From NCBI RefSeq assembly GCF_001556045.1, contig NZ_LSIC01000158.1, forward strand, positions 1-64,000: a DNA stretch of 64,000 nucleotides, in the 5' to 3' direction. This DNA is from Bradyrhizobium sp. CCH5-F6. Its GTDB lineage: Bacteria; Pseudomonadota; Alphaproteobacteria; Rhizobiales; Xanthobacteraceae. Positions 35,665 to 44,045 of this stretch are shown here, one piece after another; the stretch's first letter is position 1; each line of letters starts with the position of its first letter. The notes under the pieces were generated by a model. It was not told where the DNA came from. It saw only the letters and a list, made by a program, of their open reading frames with translations, and made no database searches. Made by a program: the position numbers and the translations under genes.

Positions 35665-36980
35665 GCGGCAGCGTACTTTCCGCCGGACAGGCCGCAATGG
35701 TGCTGTTCGGCGGCTTCATCGGTCTGCTCATCGTGCGCGTGCCGGTCGCTTTTGCGCTCGGCCTTGCCTGTGTGCCGATCCTGCTGATCGAGCCGCGCCT
35801 GTCGCTGATGATGCTCGCGCAGGAGACATTCAATGCGTACAATTCGTTCATCCTGCTCGCGGTGCCGTTCTTCCTGCTGACAGCGAACCTGATGAGCATC
35901 GGCGGCATCACCGATCGCCTCGTGACGCTGTCGCGCTCGATGGTCGGGCACTGGCCGGGATCCCTGGCGCAGATCAACGTCGTGCTGTCGGTGTTCTTTG
36001 CCGGCATCTCAGGCTCCTCCACCGCCGATGCGGCGAGCCAATCCAAGATCTTCATCGATGCGCAGAACAAGGAGGGCTACGACCTTTCGTTCTCCATCGC
36101 GATCACCGCGGTGTCGGCGGTGCTTGCAGTCATCATTCCGCCGTCGATCCTGATGATTGTGTGGGGCGGGCTGATCTCGACCTCGATTGCGGCGATGTAT
36201 CTGGCCGGCATCGTGCCGGGCCTGCTGATCGCGGGCGCTCAGATGGCGACGGTGCACATCTATGCCGTGCGCCGGGGCTACCCCACCTATCCGAAATCAA
36301 GCTGGGCCGAGATGCGATGCGCTATCTGGCGCTCGATACCGGCGCTGATGACGCCCTTCATCGTCGTAGGCGGCATTCTGCTCGGCTGGTTCACCGCGAC
36401 CGAGTCCGCCTGCGTCGCGGTGCTCTATTCCGTCGCGCTCTCGACATTCTTCTACCGCGAGACGGGGCCACGCGAATTGTACAAGGCCTTGCTCGACACC
36501 GGGCGTCTCGCCGGCGTGGCGCTGTTCTGCGTCGGCACCGCAAGTGCGTTCGGCTGGCTGCTCGCCTATTACAAGATCCCGCAAGAGCTGCTGGCCAACG
36601 TCTCGACTTGGGGCATGGGCGCCGTTGCGGCCGGCTTCTTCATCGCCTTCTGCTTTCTGGTGGTGGGATGCTTCCTCGACGCCATACCGGCGATCATCAT
36701 CGTCGGCACCGTGCTGGAGCCGCTCGCCAAGTCGGTCGATCTCCATCCGGTCCAGTTCGCGATCATTTCCATCGTATCGCTGGCCTTCGGACTGGTGACG
36801 CCACCCTACGGCCTCTGTCTGATGATCGCCTGCTCGATCGCCGGCGTGCGGCTGCGCTATGCGCTGAAGGACACGGTGATCATGCTGATCCCGATGCTGC
36901 TCGTGCTGGCGGCGGTCATCGTCTGGCCAAGCGTGTCGCTGTTCCTGCCGCGTCTGATCGTGCCGGAAATGCTGAAATGA
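35661..36980 (+). CDS. TRAP transporter large permease (DctM family)
   Basis: A 439-residue protein with about 12 membrane segments. DctM hallmarks include the GISGSSTADAASQSKI motif, IPPSILMIVWGG, and the C-terminal TPPYGLCLMIACSIAG. It forms the sodium-driven transport unit with DctQ and completes the operon. Confidence 0.94.
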   Translation: MSGSVLSAGQAAMVLFGGFIGLLIVRVPVAFALGLACVPILLIEPRLSLMMLAQETFNAYNSFILLAVPFFLLTANLMSIGGITDRLVTLSRSMVGHWPGSLAQINVVLSVFFAGISGSSTADAASQSKIFIDAQNKEGYDLSFSIAITAVSAVLAVIIPPSILMIVWGGLISTSIAAMYLAGIVPGLLIAGAQMATVHIYAVRRGYPTYPKSSWAEMRCAIWRSIPALMTPFIVVGGILLGWFTATESACVAVLYSVALSTFFYRETGPRELYKALLDTGRLAGVALFCVGTASAFGWLLAYYKIPQELLANVSTWGMGAVAAGFFIAFCFLVVGCFLDAIPAIIIVGTVLEPLAKSVDLHPVQFAIISIVSLAFGLVTPPYGLCLMIACSIAGVRLRYALKDTVIMLIPMLLVLAAVIVWPSVSLFLPRLIVPEMLK

Positions 36981-36994
36981 ACTGCTGACGTCGC

Positions 36995-37021
36995 GATCCC
37001 GCGGCGGACGGCCGCGGGATC
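36995..37021. terminator. Hairpin between the TRAP operon and the serine hydrolase gene
   Basis: The perfect 11-bp arms GATCCCGCGGC and GCCGCGGGATC flank a GGACG loop between two convergent genes, 14 bases after the dctM stop. Confidence 0.65.
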
Positions 37022-37032
37022 GATCCCACCGC

Positions 37033-38307
37033 TTACAGATTGCTCTCGGTGATGGCCGCGTAGACCATGCTGCGCAGCTCGCGGCGGATCGGATAGGCGC
37101 TCGACGGCAGCACCTGAGTCATGAAGATCGTGATCAGCTCCTCGGCCGGATCGATCCAGAACGAGGTCGTGGCCGCGCCGCCCCAATTGTATTCGCCGGG
37201 GCTGCCGGCGATCAGCGTCTCGGCCGGACGCATGGTCACGGCGAAGCCGAGGCCGAAGCCGATGCCGTTATAGGTGGCTTCGGAGAACAGCGAGCGCGAC
37301 ACCTCCGGCAGCGCGCGGCCGCCCGGGATGTGGTTCGTCGTCATCAGCGCCAGCGTCTTCGGCCCGATCAGCCTGACACCGCCGAGCTCACCACCATTGA
37401 GCAGGCCGCGGCAGAAGGTGAGATAGTCGGCGACCGTCGAGCACAGCCCGCCGCCGCCGGAGATGAAGGAGGGTGGTGACAGGAACGAGCTCGTCGTCGG
37501 ATCGTCCTGCAGTGTGAGGCCCTCGCGACGCTGGCCGGCATGGAAAGTCATGCCGCCGCCGGGGTCCGCCGAGTAGCAGGCGGCGAAGCGATGCGCCTTC
37601 GAGGCCGGCACGTGGAAATCGGTGTCGGTCATGCCGAGCGGTTCGAGAATTCGCTGCTTGAGAAACTGCTCGAACGGCATCCCCGAGATCTTGCCGACGA
37701 GGTAGCCGATCACGTCGGTTGAGACGGAGTAGTTCCAGGATTCGCCCGGCGAGAATTCCAGCGGGATCTTTGCCAGGCCTTCGATCATGGTCTGGAGCGT
37801 GCCTGATTTCTCGACCTCGCCGATCTTCTCACTGCGATAGGCGGCATCGACGTTGGAGCGCTGCTGGAAGCCGTAGGTCAGGCCGGAAGTGTGGCGCAGC
37901 AGGTCGACGATCAACATCGGCCGGGATGGCGGCCGGGTCAGGAAGGCCGGGTAGGTGCCGGCGACGAATACGCCGAGATCCTTCCATTCCGGAATGTATT
38001 TGGCGACGGGCTCGTCGATCGCGACGAGGCCTTCCTCGACCAGCATCATGAAGGCGACGCTGGTGAGCGGCTTGGTCATGGAGTAGATTCGGTAGATGGT
38101 GTCGTCCTTCACCGGCACCTTGCGCTCGATGTCGGCAAAGCCATGCACCGAGTTGTGAACGATCTTGCCGCGGCGGTAGACGAGAAGCTGCGTCCCCGGA
38201 AAGCGGCCGGCATCGATGTACCGGTTCTTCAGATGCGCATCGACGCGGTCGAGCGCGGCCTTGGACATGCCGACGGATTCGGGCGAGGCGGGGGTGGGGG
38301 CGAGCAT
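37033..38307 (-). CDS. Serine hydrolase, beta-lactamase class C-like (EstB type)
   Basis: A 424-residue protein without a signal peptide. The S-x-x-K nucleophile motif is YSMTKP, followed by RHTSGLTYG and a YSVST segment in the place of the Y-x-N motif. This is the esterase VIII / penicillin-binding-protein-like family, which hydrolyses esters or amides. It is convergent with the TRAP operon and divergent from the dioxygenase gene, so it could release the aromatic or acid that the neighbours handle. Confidence 0.87.
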   Translation of the reverse strand: MLAPTPASPESVGMSKAALDRVDAHLKNRYIDAGRFPGTQLLVYRRGKIVHNSVHGFADIERKVPVKDDTIYRIYSMTKPLTSVAFMMLVEEGLVAIDEPVAKYIPEWKDLGVFVAGTYPAFLTRPPSRPMLIVDLLRHTSGLTYGFQQRSNVDAAYRSEKIGEVEKSGTLQTMIEGLAKIPLEFSPGESWNYSVSTDVIGYLVGKISGMPFEQFLKQRILEPLGMTDTDFHVPASKAHRFAACYSADPGGGMTFHAGQRREGLTLQDDPTTSSFLSPPSFISGGGGLCSTVADYLTFCRGLLNGGELGGVRLIGPKTLALMTTNHIPGGRALPEVSRSLFSEATYNGIGFGLGFAVTMRPAETLIAGSPGEYNWGGAATTSFWIDPAEELITIFMTQVLPSSAYPIRRELRSMVYAAITESNL

Positions 38308-38470
38308 CAGTTCCTCCGGGGCGTTTTGTCGGAAAGTTGATACCGAAATGGCAGCCCCATTCCAAGTCGGTTGCGCTTAACGCGGCCGGGCCGACTGGTG
38401 TAGGCTCGGCCGCGGAACGCCTCCAGGAAGCCCGCCCGGGCCGACGAGAAAAACGCGAGGGCAACGCATC

Positions 38471-39388
38471 ATGACCCAGTTCAACGAGACCGAACTCACC
38501 GAAGCCGTCATCAGGAGCTTCGACCAGACGCCGAACCCGCGGGCAAAATTCCTGCTGCAGGAACTGGTGAAGTCGCTGCACGATTACGTGAGCAAGACCG
38601 GCCTGACCTTCGAGGAATGGGAATACGCCATCGATTTCCTGACCCGGACGGGGCAGAAATGCACCGACACCCGCCAGGAGTTCATCCTGTTGTCCGACGT
38701 GCTCGGCGTCTCCATGCTGGTCGACGCCGTCAACCACCGCGACCGCGAGGGTGCCACACAGACCACCGTGCTCGGCCCGTTCTATGTCGGCGAGCACAAG
38801 GTGACCGCGCACGGCACCGACATTTCGCCGCACAATCTCACCGGCGAGAAGATGTTCGTGCAGAGCCGCGTGACCGACCTCCACGGCAAGCCGCTTGCCG
38901 GCGTGCCTGTCGACGTCTGGCATGCCGACGATGACGGCTTCTACGATTCCCAGAAGCCGAACTATGACGAGGTCGGCGCCTCGGCGCGGGCGCGCTTCAT
39001 CACCGATGACGACGGCCGCTTCTTCTTCCGCACCATTCTGCCGTGCAGTTACCCGATCCCGACCGACGGTCCGGTCGGCGAGATGATCGTGCAGACGGGG
39101 CGTCACCCGATGCGCCCGGCGCATGTGCATTTTCTGGTCAATGCCAAGGGCTACGAGCCGCTGATCACGCACGTCTTCATCGGTGGCGACAAATATCTGG
39201 ATTCCGACGTGGTGTTCGGCGTCAAGGACGACCTCATCGCCAGGGTCGAGCCGCGCAACGATCTCGAAATGCCCGACGGCACCAAGGCGAACGGGCAGTG
39301 GCACCTGATGACCTACGAATTCCACCTCAAGCCGGGTGGCGGCATGGCGCCGAAACCGCTGGGGGTGAAGGCGGCGGAGCCGGCGTGA
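38471..39388 (+). CDS. Intradiol ring-cleavage dioxygenase (hydroxyquinol/catechol 1,2-dioxygenase type)
   Basis: A 305-residue protein with an N-terminal helical dimer domain (about 1-100) and the intradiol catalytic barrel. The ferric ligands are the Tyr in DGFYDSQ, the Tyr in CSYPIPTDGP and the two His in RPAHVHF. The N-terminal domain length and WEYAIDFLTRTGQ motif fit hydroxyquinol or catechol 1,2-dioxygenases better than protocatechuate 3,4-dioxygenase. The product would be a (hydroxy)muconate. No reductase or maleylacetate gene is adjacent. Confidence 0.9.
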   Translation: MTQFNETELTEAVIRSFDQTPNPRAKFLLQELVKSLHDYVSKTGLTFEEWEYAIDFLTRTGQKCTDTRQEFILLSDVLGVSMLVDAVNHRDREGATQTTVLGPFYVGEHKVTAHGTDISPHNLTGEKMFVQSRVTDLHGKPLAGVPVDVWHADDDGFYDSQKPNYDEVGASARARFITDDDGRFFFRTILPCSYPIPTDGPVGEMIVQTGRHPMRPAHVHFLVNAKGYEPLITHVFIGGDKYLDSDVVFGVKDDLIARVEPRNDLEMPDGTKANGQWHLMTYEFHLKPGGGMAPKPLGVKAAEPA

Positions 39389-39429
39389 GGGCTCCCCGCC
39401 GGCGCGCGTGATAACAAGCTGGCAGCCAA

Positions 39430-39447
39430 GAGCGGCGATCGCCGCTC
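39430..39447. terminator. Palindromic hairpin between convergent genes
   Basis: GAGCGGCGATCGCCGCTC is fully self-complementary and lies between the convergent dioxygenase and acyltransferase 3' ends. It can act as a shared terminator, although no T-run follows. Confidence 0.5.
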
Positions 39448-39468
39448 GCGTGAACCGGCGCGGAGTGC

Positions 39469-40509
39469 TTAGTCGGCCTGTGCTGGATGATGCACGGCTT
39501 CCTCCCGTCTCTGGGCAACCGAGGTCCGTTGGTCGGCGCTCCATTTGCGGCCCCATCCGATGAGCGGCGCCTCAATGATGATGTGCAAGACCCAGGCGAG
39601 ACCGATGGAGAGCAGAATGCTGGCGACGATTGTCGCGGCCGTAGACAACAGCCACACTTCGGTAAAGTTGATCATCCATTTTATCACCAGGTAATGGACG
39701 ATATACAGCGAGTACGAAATCTTGCCGAACCATTGCAGGATCGACGAAAAGGACCGCCCTTCGATCTCCGCAGACACCACGGCATGGATGAGCAATCCCG
39801 CAGCGAGGCCATAGGTTGGCACGCGCGCGAATTGCGGATCGGCCGATCCGGACACGAATATCCAGTACCAGCCGACAGCGAACAGGCCGGCTGAAGTTGC
39901 CAGAACATGGCGCGAAAAGAGCAATCGACCGTTCCTGTGGAGATAGGCGATGCCGACGCCGGCGCCGAATTCCAGGACCAGAGGATGGGAATAGATGCCA
40001 AGCTGCAGGCGGAGTACGAGGGCAATAACGACCATGCCGAGCCCCGCGAACAGCAGTTCGAACAACCGGTTCGGCGCGATGGCGAGGATGGCCGCAACTG
40101 CGGCATAGAAATGCAATTCGAAGGCAATCGACCAGGCCGGGCCAAGGTACCAGTTCGGATATGTCCACGCGAAGATGAGGCCAAGGTCGAGCGGCGGACG
40201 TTTCTCCGGCGACAGATCGATCCAGGACGAGCTGGCGAGCGCCGCGAGCAACACAAGCCAGTAGACCGGATAAATTCGAAGCGCTCGTCTGAAGATGAAG
40301 CTCAACGGGTCGCGGTGCGCCGCCGCCGTGGTTGCGATGATGAAGCCGGAAATGACAAAGAAGATGTCGACGCCGCTTGCAAGAATCGTGAGGACGCCTT
40401 CGGCAATGCCCGGGCCGACCATGTCGGGTCGCGCGCTGACTGCGTGTCCGCAGACCACCGACAGCGCAGCGACGCCGCGCATTGCCTCTACACCCGCGAA
40501 GACGCGCAA
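39469..40509 (-). CDS. Acyltransferase 3 family membrane protein (OafA-like)
   Basis: A 346-residue protein from TTG 40509 (LRVFAGVEAMRG), with AGGGG four bases upstream; another TTG at 40524 is possible. It has about ten membrane helices. AT3 features are VEAMRGVAALSVVCGH with the catalytic His, VDIFFVISGFI, RRALRIYPVYW and WSIAFELHFYA. Such enzymes O-acylate exported sugars, lipopolysaccharide or glycolipids. No polysaccharide locus is visible around it. Confidence 0.87.
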   Translation of the reverse strand: MRVFAGVEAMRGVAALSVVCGHAVSARPDMVGPGIAEGVLTILASGVDIFFVISGFIIATTAAAHRDPLSFIFRRALRIYPVYWLVLLAALASSSWIDLSPEKRPPLDLGLIFAWTYPNWYLGPAWSIAFELHFYAAVAAILAIAPNRLFELLFAGLGMVVIALVLRLQLGIYSHPLVLEFGAGVGIAYLHRNGRLLFSRHVLATSAGLFAVGWYWIFVSGSADPQFARVPTYGLAAGLLIHAVVSAEIEGRSFSSILQWFGKISYSLYIVHYLVIKWMINFTEVWLLSTAATIVASILLSIGLAWVLHIIIEAPLIGWGRKWSADQRTSVAQRREEAVHHPAQAD

Positions 40510-40713
40510 AACGCCCCTGCACAATCAATTACAAGTTGAATGCTATCTGCACGCAAGGATACTAATAAATGGTTGCGTATGGCCGACGAACTCTACGCTA
40601 GGATGTATTAAGTGGGCTGGGGCGGGACGGCACCTTGCCATGACCGCTCGGAGGTAAGGAGCGACTGTGCGCCGACCCAGCCGCAGATGTCCGTTTAGCC
40701 GCCAGACGCTTAC

Positions 40714-40736
40714 GTGTGCGCCTCATGAGCGCACAC
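40714..40736 (-). terminator. Hairpin at the end of the phosphatase-kinase gene
   Basis: Arms GTGTGCGC and GCGCACAC flank a seven-base loop, directly after the leftward stop codon. The ~200 bp to the acyltransferase start hold no gene. Confidence 0.55.
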
Positions 40737-42472
40737 TAGCGCGCATGCAGCATAGCCAGCAGCACGATGACCGCGCAGGCGAGCGCCGCCGACGTCACCT
40801 TCCAGAACATCAGCGGGTTGCGCTCCAGGAGCGGCGTCATTCGCGTGTCGAGATAGGCCGGGTTGGGCGTGCGAAGCTCGAAGACGAATTCGGACAGGTC
40901 CTCGTGTCGCTTGTAGGGATCGGGATGCAGCGCGCGCCTGAGCGCGCCGTCGACCCAGGCCGGCACGCTACGGTTCTCGTCCGCCGGGCGATACTGGAGC
41001 CTTCGCACGTCCGCCTTGCGCCGGATCCTGGCGATCTGTGTGCCGTAGGGCAGCTTTCCCGTCAGCATCTGGTAGCAGATCACGGCCAGCGAAAACATGT
41101 CGGAGCGCGGCGAGCCGCCCTGTCCAAGAAAATACTCCGGCGCCGTGTACTGCATCGTTCCCAGGATTTCGTCGACCTCGTCCGGCGGCGCCGCTTCGGC
41201 GACCCCTGCCACCCTGACCGATCCGAAGTCGATGATCTTGGCGGTGCCGGTCTTGTCGATCAGGATGTTGTCGGGCCTGAGGTCCTGGTGCAGCATCTCC
41301 ATGCGATGGAAGGCGCGCAGGCCCGCCGCGATCTGCTCGACCAACCCGCGGACGGTTTCGAGATCGGGGCGCGGATTGTCGACCATCCACTGCTTCAGGG
41401 TCTGCCCCTCGACGAATTCGGTCGCGACGTAGAGATAGCCGCGCCGCCTCGACTGTGACAGCGGCTTCAGCACGTGCGGACTGTCGATGCGGCGCGCGAT
41501 CCACTCCTCCATCAAAAAGCGCTTCAGGTACGCGGCATTGTCGCGCAGGTCGACCGACGGCAGCTTGAGCGCGACCGGCTCTCCCGTCTCCACATCGACG
41601 GCAAGATAGATGTGGCTGCGGCTGCTGCCGTGAATTTCGCGAACGATCCGGTAGCCGTCGAAGATCGCACGCGGCTCAGGTAGCGGCGGAAGCGGCAATT
41701 GTGCGGTTTGATTGAAGATGCCAGCCGGCTCGCGCTGCGGCACCGCATCGATGCGCAGGACCTGGACGGTGATGTTGTCGTCGCTGCCGCGCCGGTAGGC
41801 TTCCTCGACGATGGCCTTCGCCGCCGCGTCGAGATCGCCCGCATGCTCATTCAGCGCGCTCGTGACGAAGCGTGCGTCGACGAATTCGTACGCGCCGTCG
41901 GTTGCCAGCAGAAAGATGTCGCCGGCCTCGACCTCGAACGCCTGGTAGTCGATCTCGAGCTGCGGATTGATGCCGAGCGCGCGGCCGAGATAGGTCTGCT
42001 CGGACGACACGATGATGCGGTGATCGTCGGTCAGCTGCTCGAGCGCCTTGCCCGCGACGCGGTAGATGCGGCAATCGCCGACATGGAAGATGTGCGCGGT
42101 GGTCGCCTTGATGACCATGGCGCTGAGGGTGCAGACATAGCCCTTGTCGCGGTCATAGGCATATTGGCTCTTGCGCGTCTGCGCGTGCAGCCAGGAATTG
42201 GTCGCGTCCAGCACGCGGCGGGCGGAGGTCTTCACCGTCCAGGATTCCGACGTGCAGTAATAGTCCATCAGGAAGCTCTTGACCGCCGACTCGCTGGCGA
42301 TCTGGCTCACCGTGCTGGAGGAGATGCCGTCGGCGAGGACGGCGGCGACGCCCTTCAGGCTGAGCAGCGGCTCCTGCGGAATCAGGACGCCGTGAAAATC
42401 CTGGTTGATGGGCTTGCGACCCTTGTCGGAATGCTGGCCGACCGAGATCTGGAGACCGGGGCTCATCGTCAT
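40736..42472 (-). CDS. Fused PP2C phosphatase-Ser/Thr kinase with C-terminal membrane helix
   Basis: A 578-residue protein. Residues 8-242 are a PP2C-type phosphatase (NQDFHG 23-28, ADGIS with D48-G49, HVGDCRIYR, TDG at 191-193, SDDN at 230-233). Residues 270-520 are an Hanks-type kinase: ALKLP with K303, HQDLRPDN (395-402, HQD instead of HRD), DFG at 415-417 and TAPEY at 443-447. A membrane helix (about 553-575) ends the protein. Both active sites appear complete. It is the second gene, after the nitrite channel, in a leftward unit behind NtrC and sigma-54 elements, so it may phosphorylate or dephosphorylate a nitrate-uptake component. The target is unknown. Confidence 0.88.
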   Translation of the reverse strand: MTMSPGLQISVGQHSDKGRKPINQDFHGVLIPQEPLLSLKGVAAVLADGISSSTVSQIASESAVKSFLMDYYCTSESWTVKTSARRVLDATNSWLHAQTRKSQYAYDRDKGYVCTLSAMVIKATTAHIFHVGDCRIYRVAGKALEQLTDDHRIIVSSEQTYLGRALGINPQLEIDYQAFEVEAGDIFLLATDGAYEFVDARFVTSALNEHAGDLDAAAKAIVEEAYRRGSDDNITVQVLRIDAVPQREPAGIFNQTAQLPLPPLPEPRAIFDGYRIVREIHGSSRSHIYLAVDVETGEPVALKLPSVDLRDNAAYLKRFLMEEWIARRIDSPHVLKPLSQSRRRGYLYVATEFVEGQTLKQWMVDNPRPDLETVRGLVEQIAAGLRAFHRMEMLHQDLRPDNILIDKTGTAKIIDFGSVRVAGVAEAAPPDEVDEILGTMQYTAPEYFLGQGGSPRSDMFSLAVICYQMLTGKLPYGTQIARIRRKADVRRLQYRPADENRSVPAWVDGALRRALHPDPYKRHEDLSEFVFELRTPNPAYLDTRMTPLLERNPLMFWKVTSAALACAVIVLLAMLHAR

Positions 42473-42532
42473 AACCAGGAGACGGGAGCCTCACCCTGGC
42501 CGGGCGAGGCTCCCCTGTCGAGACGGGTTTGA

Positions 42533-43372
42533 TCAGGCCGCAACGCGCGGCCGCGTCGTCTTGCCGGCCTGGCGCTTCGGCAGGGTCATCACGTGCGTGG
42601 CATAGAGCGTCATGCCGGTGAAGGCGAGGCCGCCGACGAGATTGCCGAGCACGGTCGGGATCTCGTTCCAGATCAGATAATCCATGATCGAGAACTTCGC
42701 GCCGAGCAGCAGCCCGGAGGGGAACAGGAACATGTTCACGACGGAATGCTCGAACACCATGTAGAAGAAAACCAGGATCGGCATCCACATCGCGATGACC
42801 TTGCCGGGGACCGAGGTCGAGATCATGGCGCCGACGACGCCGGTCGAGACCATCCAGTTGCAGAGCATGCCGCGCATGAACAACGTCGCCATGCCGGCCG
42901 CGCCGTGCGCGGCATAGCCGAGCGTCCGGCCTTCACCGATGTTGCCGATCGCCGCTCCGACCTTGTCGGGGGCCTGGGTGAAGCCGAAGGTTGTGACGAA
43001 GGCCATCATGAAGGCCACGGTGAAGGCGCCGGCGAAGTTGCCGACGAAGACGAGGCCCCAGTTGCGCAGCACGCCGCCGACCGTGACGCCCGGACGCTTG
43101 TCGATCAGGGCGAGCGGCGAGAGCACGAACACGCCGGTCAGGAGGTCGAAGCCCAGCAGATAGAGCATACAGAAGCCGACCGGGAACAGCAGCGCGCCGA
43201 CCAGCGGCTGGCCCGTGTTCACCGTGATGGTGACGGCGAACCAGGCCGCCAGGGCCAGGATGGCACCCGCCATGTAGGCTCGGATGATGGTATCCCGGGT
43301 GGACATGAAAATCTTGGACTCGCCCGCATCCACCATCTTGGTGACGAATTCCGAAGGCGCGAGATACGACAT
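42533..43372 (-). CDS. Formate/nitrite transporter family channel (FocA/NirC type)
   Basis: A 279-residue protein with six membrane helices and FNT features: the half-helix loops around LLTGVFVLSPLALID and the GNFAGAF and LGNLVGGLAFTG segments. ATG 43372 has AAGGAAG seven bases upstream; the earlier frame start at 43465 lacks one. FNT channels move nitrite, formate or hydrosulfide. Its divergent position from nrtABC-nasC and the shared NtrC region point to nitrite, perhaps for export or recapture when NasC outruns nitrite reduction. Confidence 0.9.
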   Translation of the reverse strand: MSYLAPSEFVTKMVDAGESKIFMSTRDTIIRAYMAGAILALAAWFAVTITVNTGQPLVGALLFPVGFCMLYLLGFDLLTGVFVLSPLALIDKRPGVTVGGVLRNWGLVFVGNFAGAFTVAFMMAFVTTFGFTQAPDKVGAAIGNIGEGRTLGYAAHGAAGMATLFMRGMLCNWMVSTGVVGAMISTSVPGKVIAMWMPILVFFYMVFEHSVVNMFLFPSGLLLGAKFSIMDYLIWNEIPTVLGNLVGGLAFTGMTLYATHVMTLPKRQAGKTTRPRVAA

Positions 43373-43612
43373 CGATGCTTCCTTTTGCTTCATAGGTGAG
43401 AGTTTCGACACGCTCCGGAGAGCGCGGCGAACGTCATCGGCTGTGCGGGCAGCCCTGCCGCGCACGGGTTATGGAAAGTCTGGAAGCCTTGGGAATCGCG
43501 TCACGAGGACTTTAAAGCCGGGAAGGCCGCGAAGCATTTGAGCTTCCGGGGTGCAGCCGCCAGAGGCTGCAACAATGCGGCAAGCCGCAGTCTTCGTTGA
43601 CGGTGAGTACGA

Positions 43613-43628
43613 TGCAAATTGCGTGCCG
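43613..43628 (-). promoter_or_regulatory. Sigma-54 promoter for the nitrite channel-kinase unit
   Basis: Read leftward, the element is CGGCACGCAATTTGCA, one base off the consensus TGGCACG-N4-TTGCW, with GG (-24) and GC (-12) at exact spacing. It lies about 240 bp upstream of the channel gene and about 100 bp from the NtrC-type sites. Confidence 0.7.
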
Positions 43629-43720
43629 ATGCGACTCGTCAAAAATATGAATAAGTTCAATATGATGGCATTTCATCAGATGCGATTTGAGCGCCATCGC
43701 GGCCTGTTGCTTGAGCTTCT

Positions 43721-43735
43721 GCACAAGCTTTGTGC
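43721..43735. promoter_or_regulatory. NtrC-type enhancer site 1
   Basis: GCACAAGCTTTGTGC fits GCAC-N7-GTGC, the NtrC (NtrC/GlnG) binding pattern, and is palindromic over six-base arms. It is 18 bp centre-to-centre from site 2. Confidence 0.75.
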
Positions 43736-43738
43736 GCC

Positions 43739-43753
43739 GCACAAGCAATGTGC
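43739..43753. promoter_or_regulatory. NtrC-type enhancer site 2
   Basis: GCACAAGCAATGTGC again fits GCAC-N7-GTGC. The pair of sites sits between two outward sigma-54 elements, about 100 bp from each, as expected for activation of both divergent units. Confidence 0.75.
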
Positions 43754-43847
43754 AAGTCGCAAATTTTGCATGCGGAACTCGCCTGCGACAATCTGGTGCG
43801 CCTCGCTTAATCGATTGATTCATTGAGCCTTTTTTTAGCGCCTGGCT

Positions 43848-43863
43848 TGGCATGAAGCTTGAA
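43848..43863 (+). promoter_or_regulatory. Sigma-54-like promoter for the nrt operon
   Basis: TGGCATGAAGCTTGAA matches TGGCACG-N4-TTGCW except for T at one -24 position and A for the C of the -12 GC. The -12 mismatch makes it weaker than the other two elements, but position and spacing fit. A start near 43873 would leave a leader of about 170 nt. Confidence 0.5.
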
Positions 43864-43929
43864 TGGTTCCAAGCCGACGCCATTGAAGCCGTCCCGCGAG
43901 AATTCTCATCCGATTTGCTGACGCCGCCA

Positions 43930-43947
43930 GACGGGGGTCCCCCCGTC
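43930..43947 (+). promoter_or_regulatory. GC-rich hairpin in the nrtA leader, possible NasT antitermination target
   Basis: The arms GACGGGGG and CCCCCGTC abut around a two-base loop, about 100 bases before nrtA. In several proteobacteria NasS-NasT controls nitrate genes by antitermination at leader hairpins, including in Bradyrhizobium. There is no T-run, and no nasST in the window, so this is a candidate only. Confidence 0.4.
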
Positions 43948-44045
43948 GCGCGTTCGCATGCGCCAAAACGGCGCCACGGACGGACGGGCCGCTCGCGCGC
44001 ACAGCCGCAAATCATTCCGCACAGACGCAAAGGACGACACAGCCT

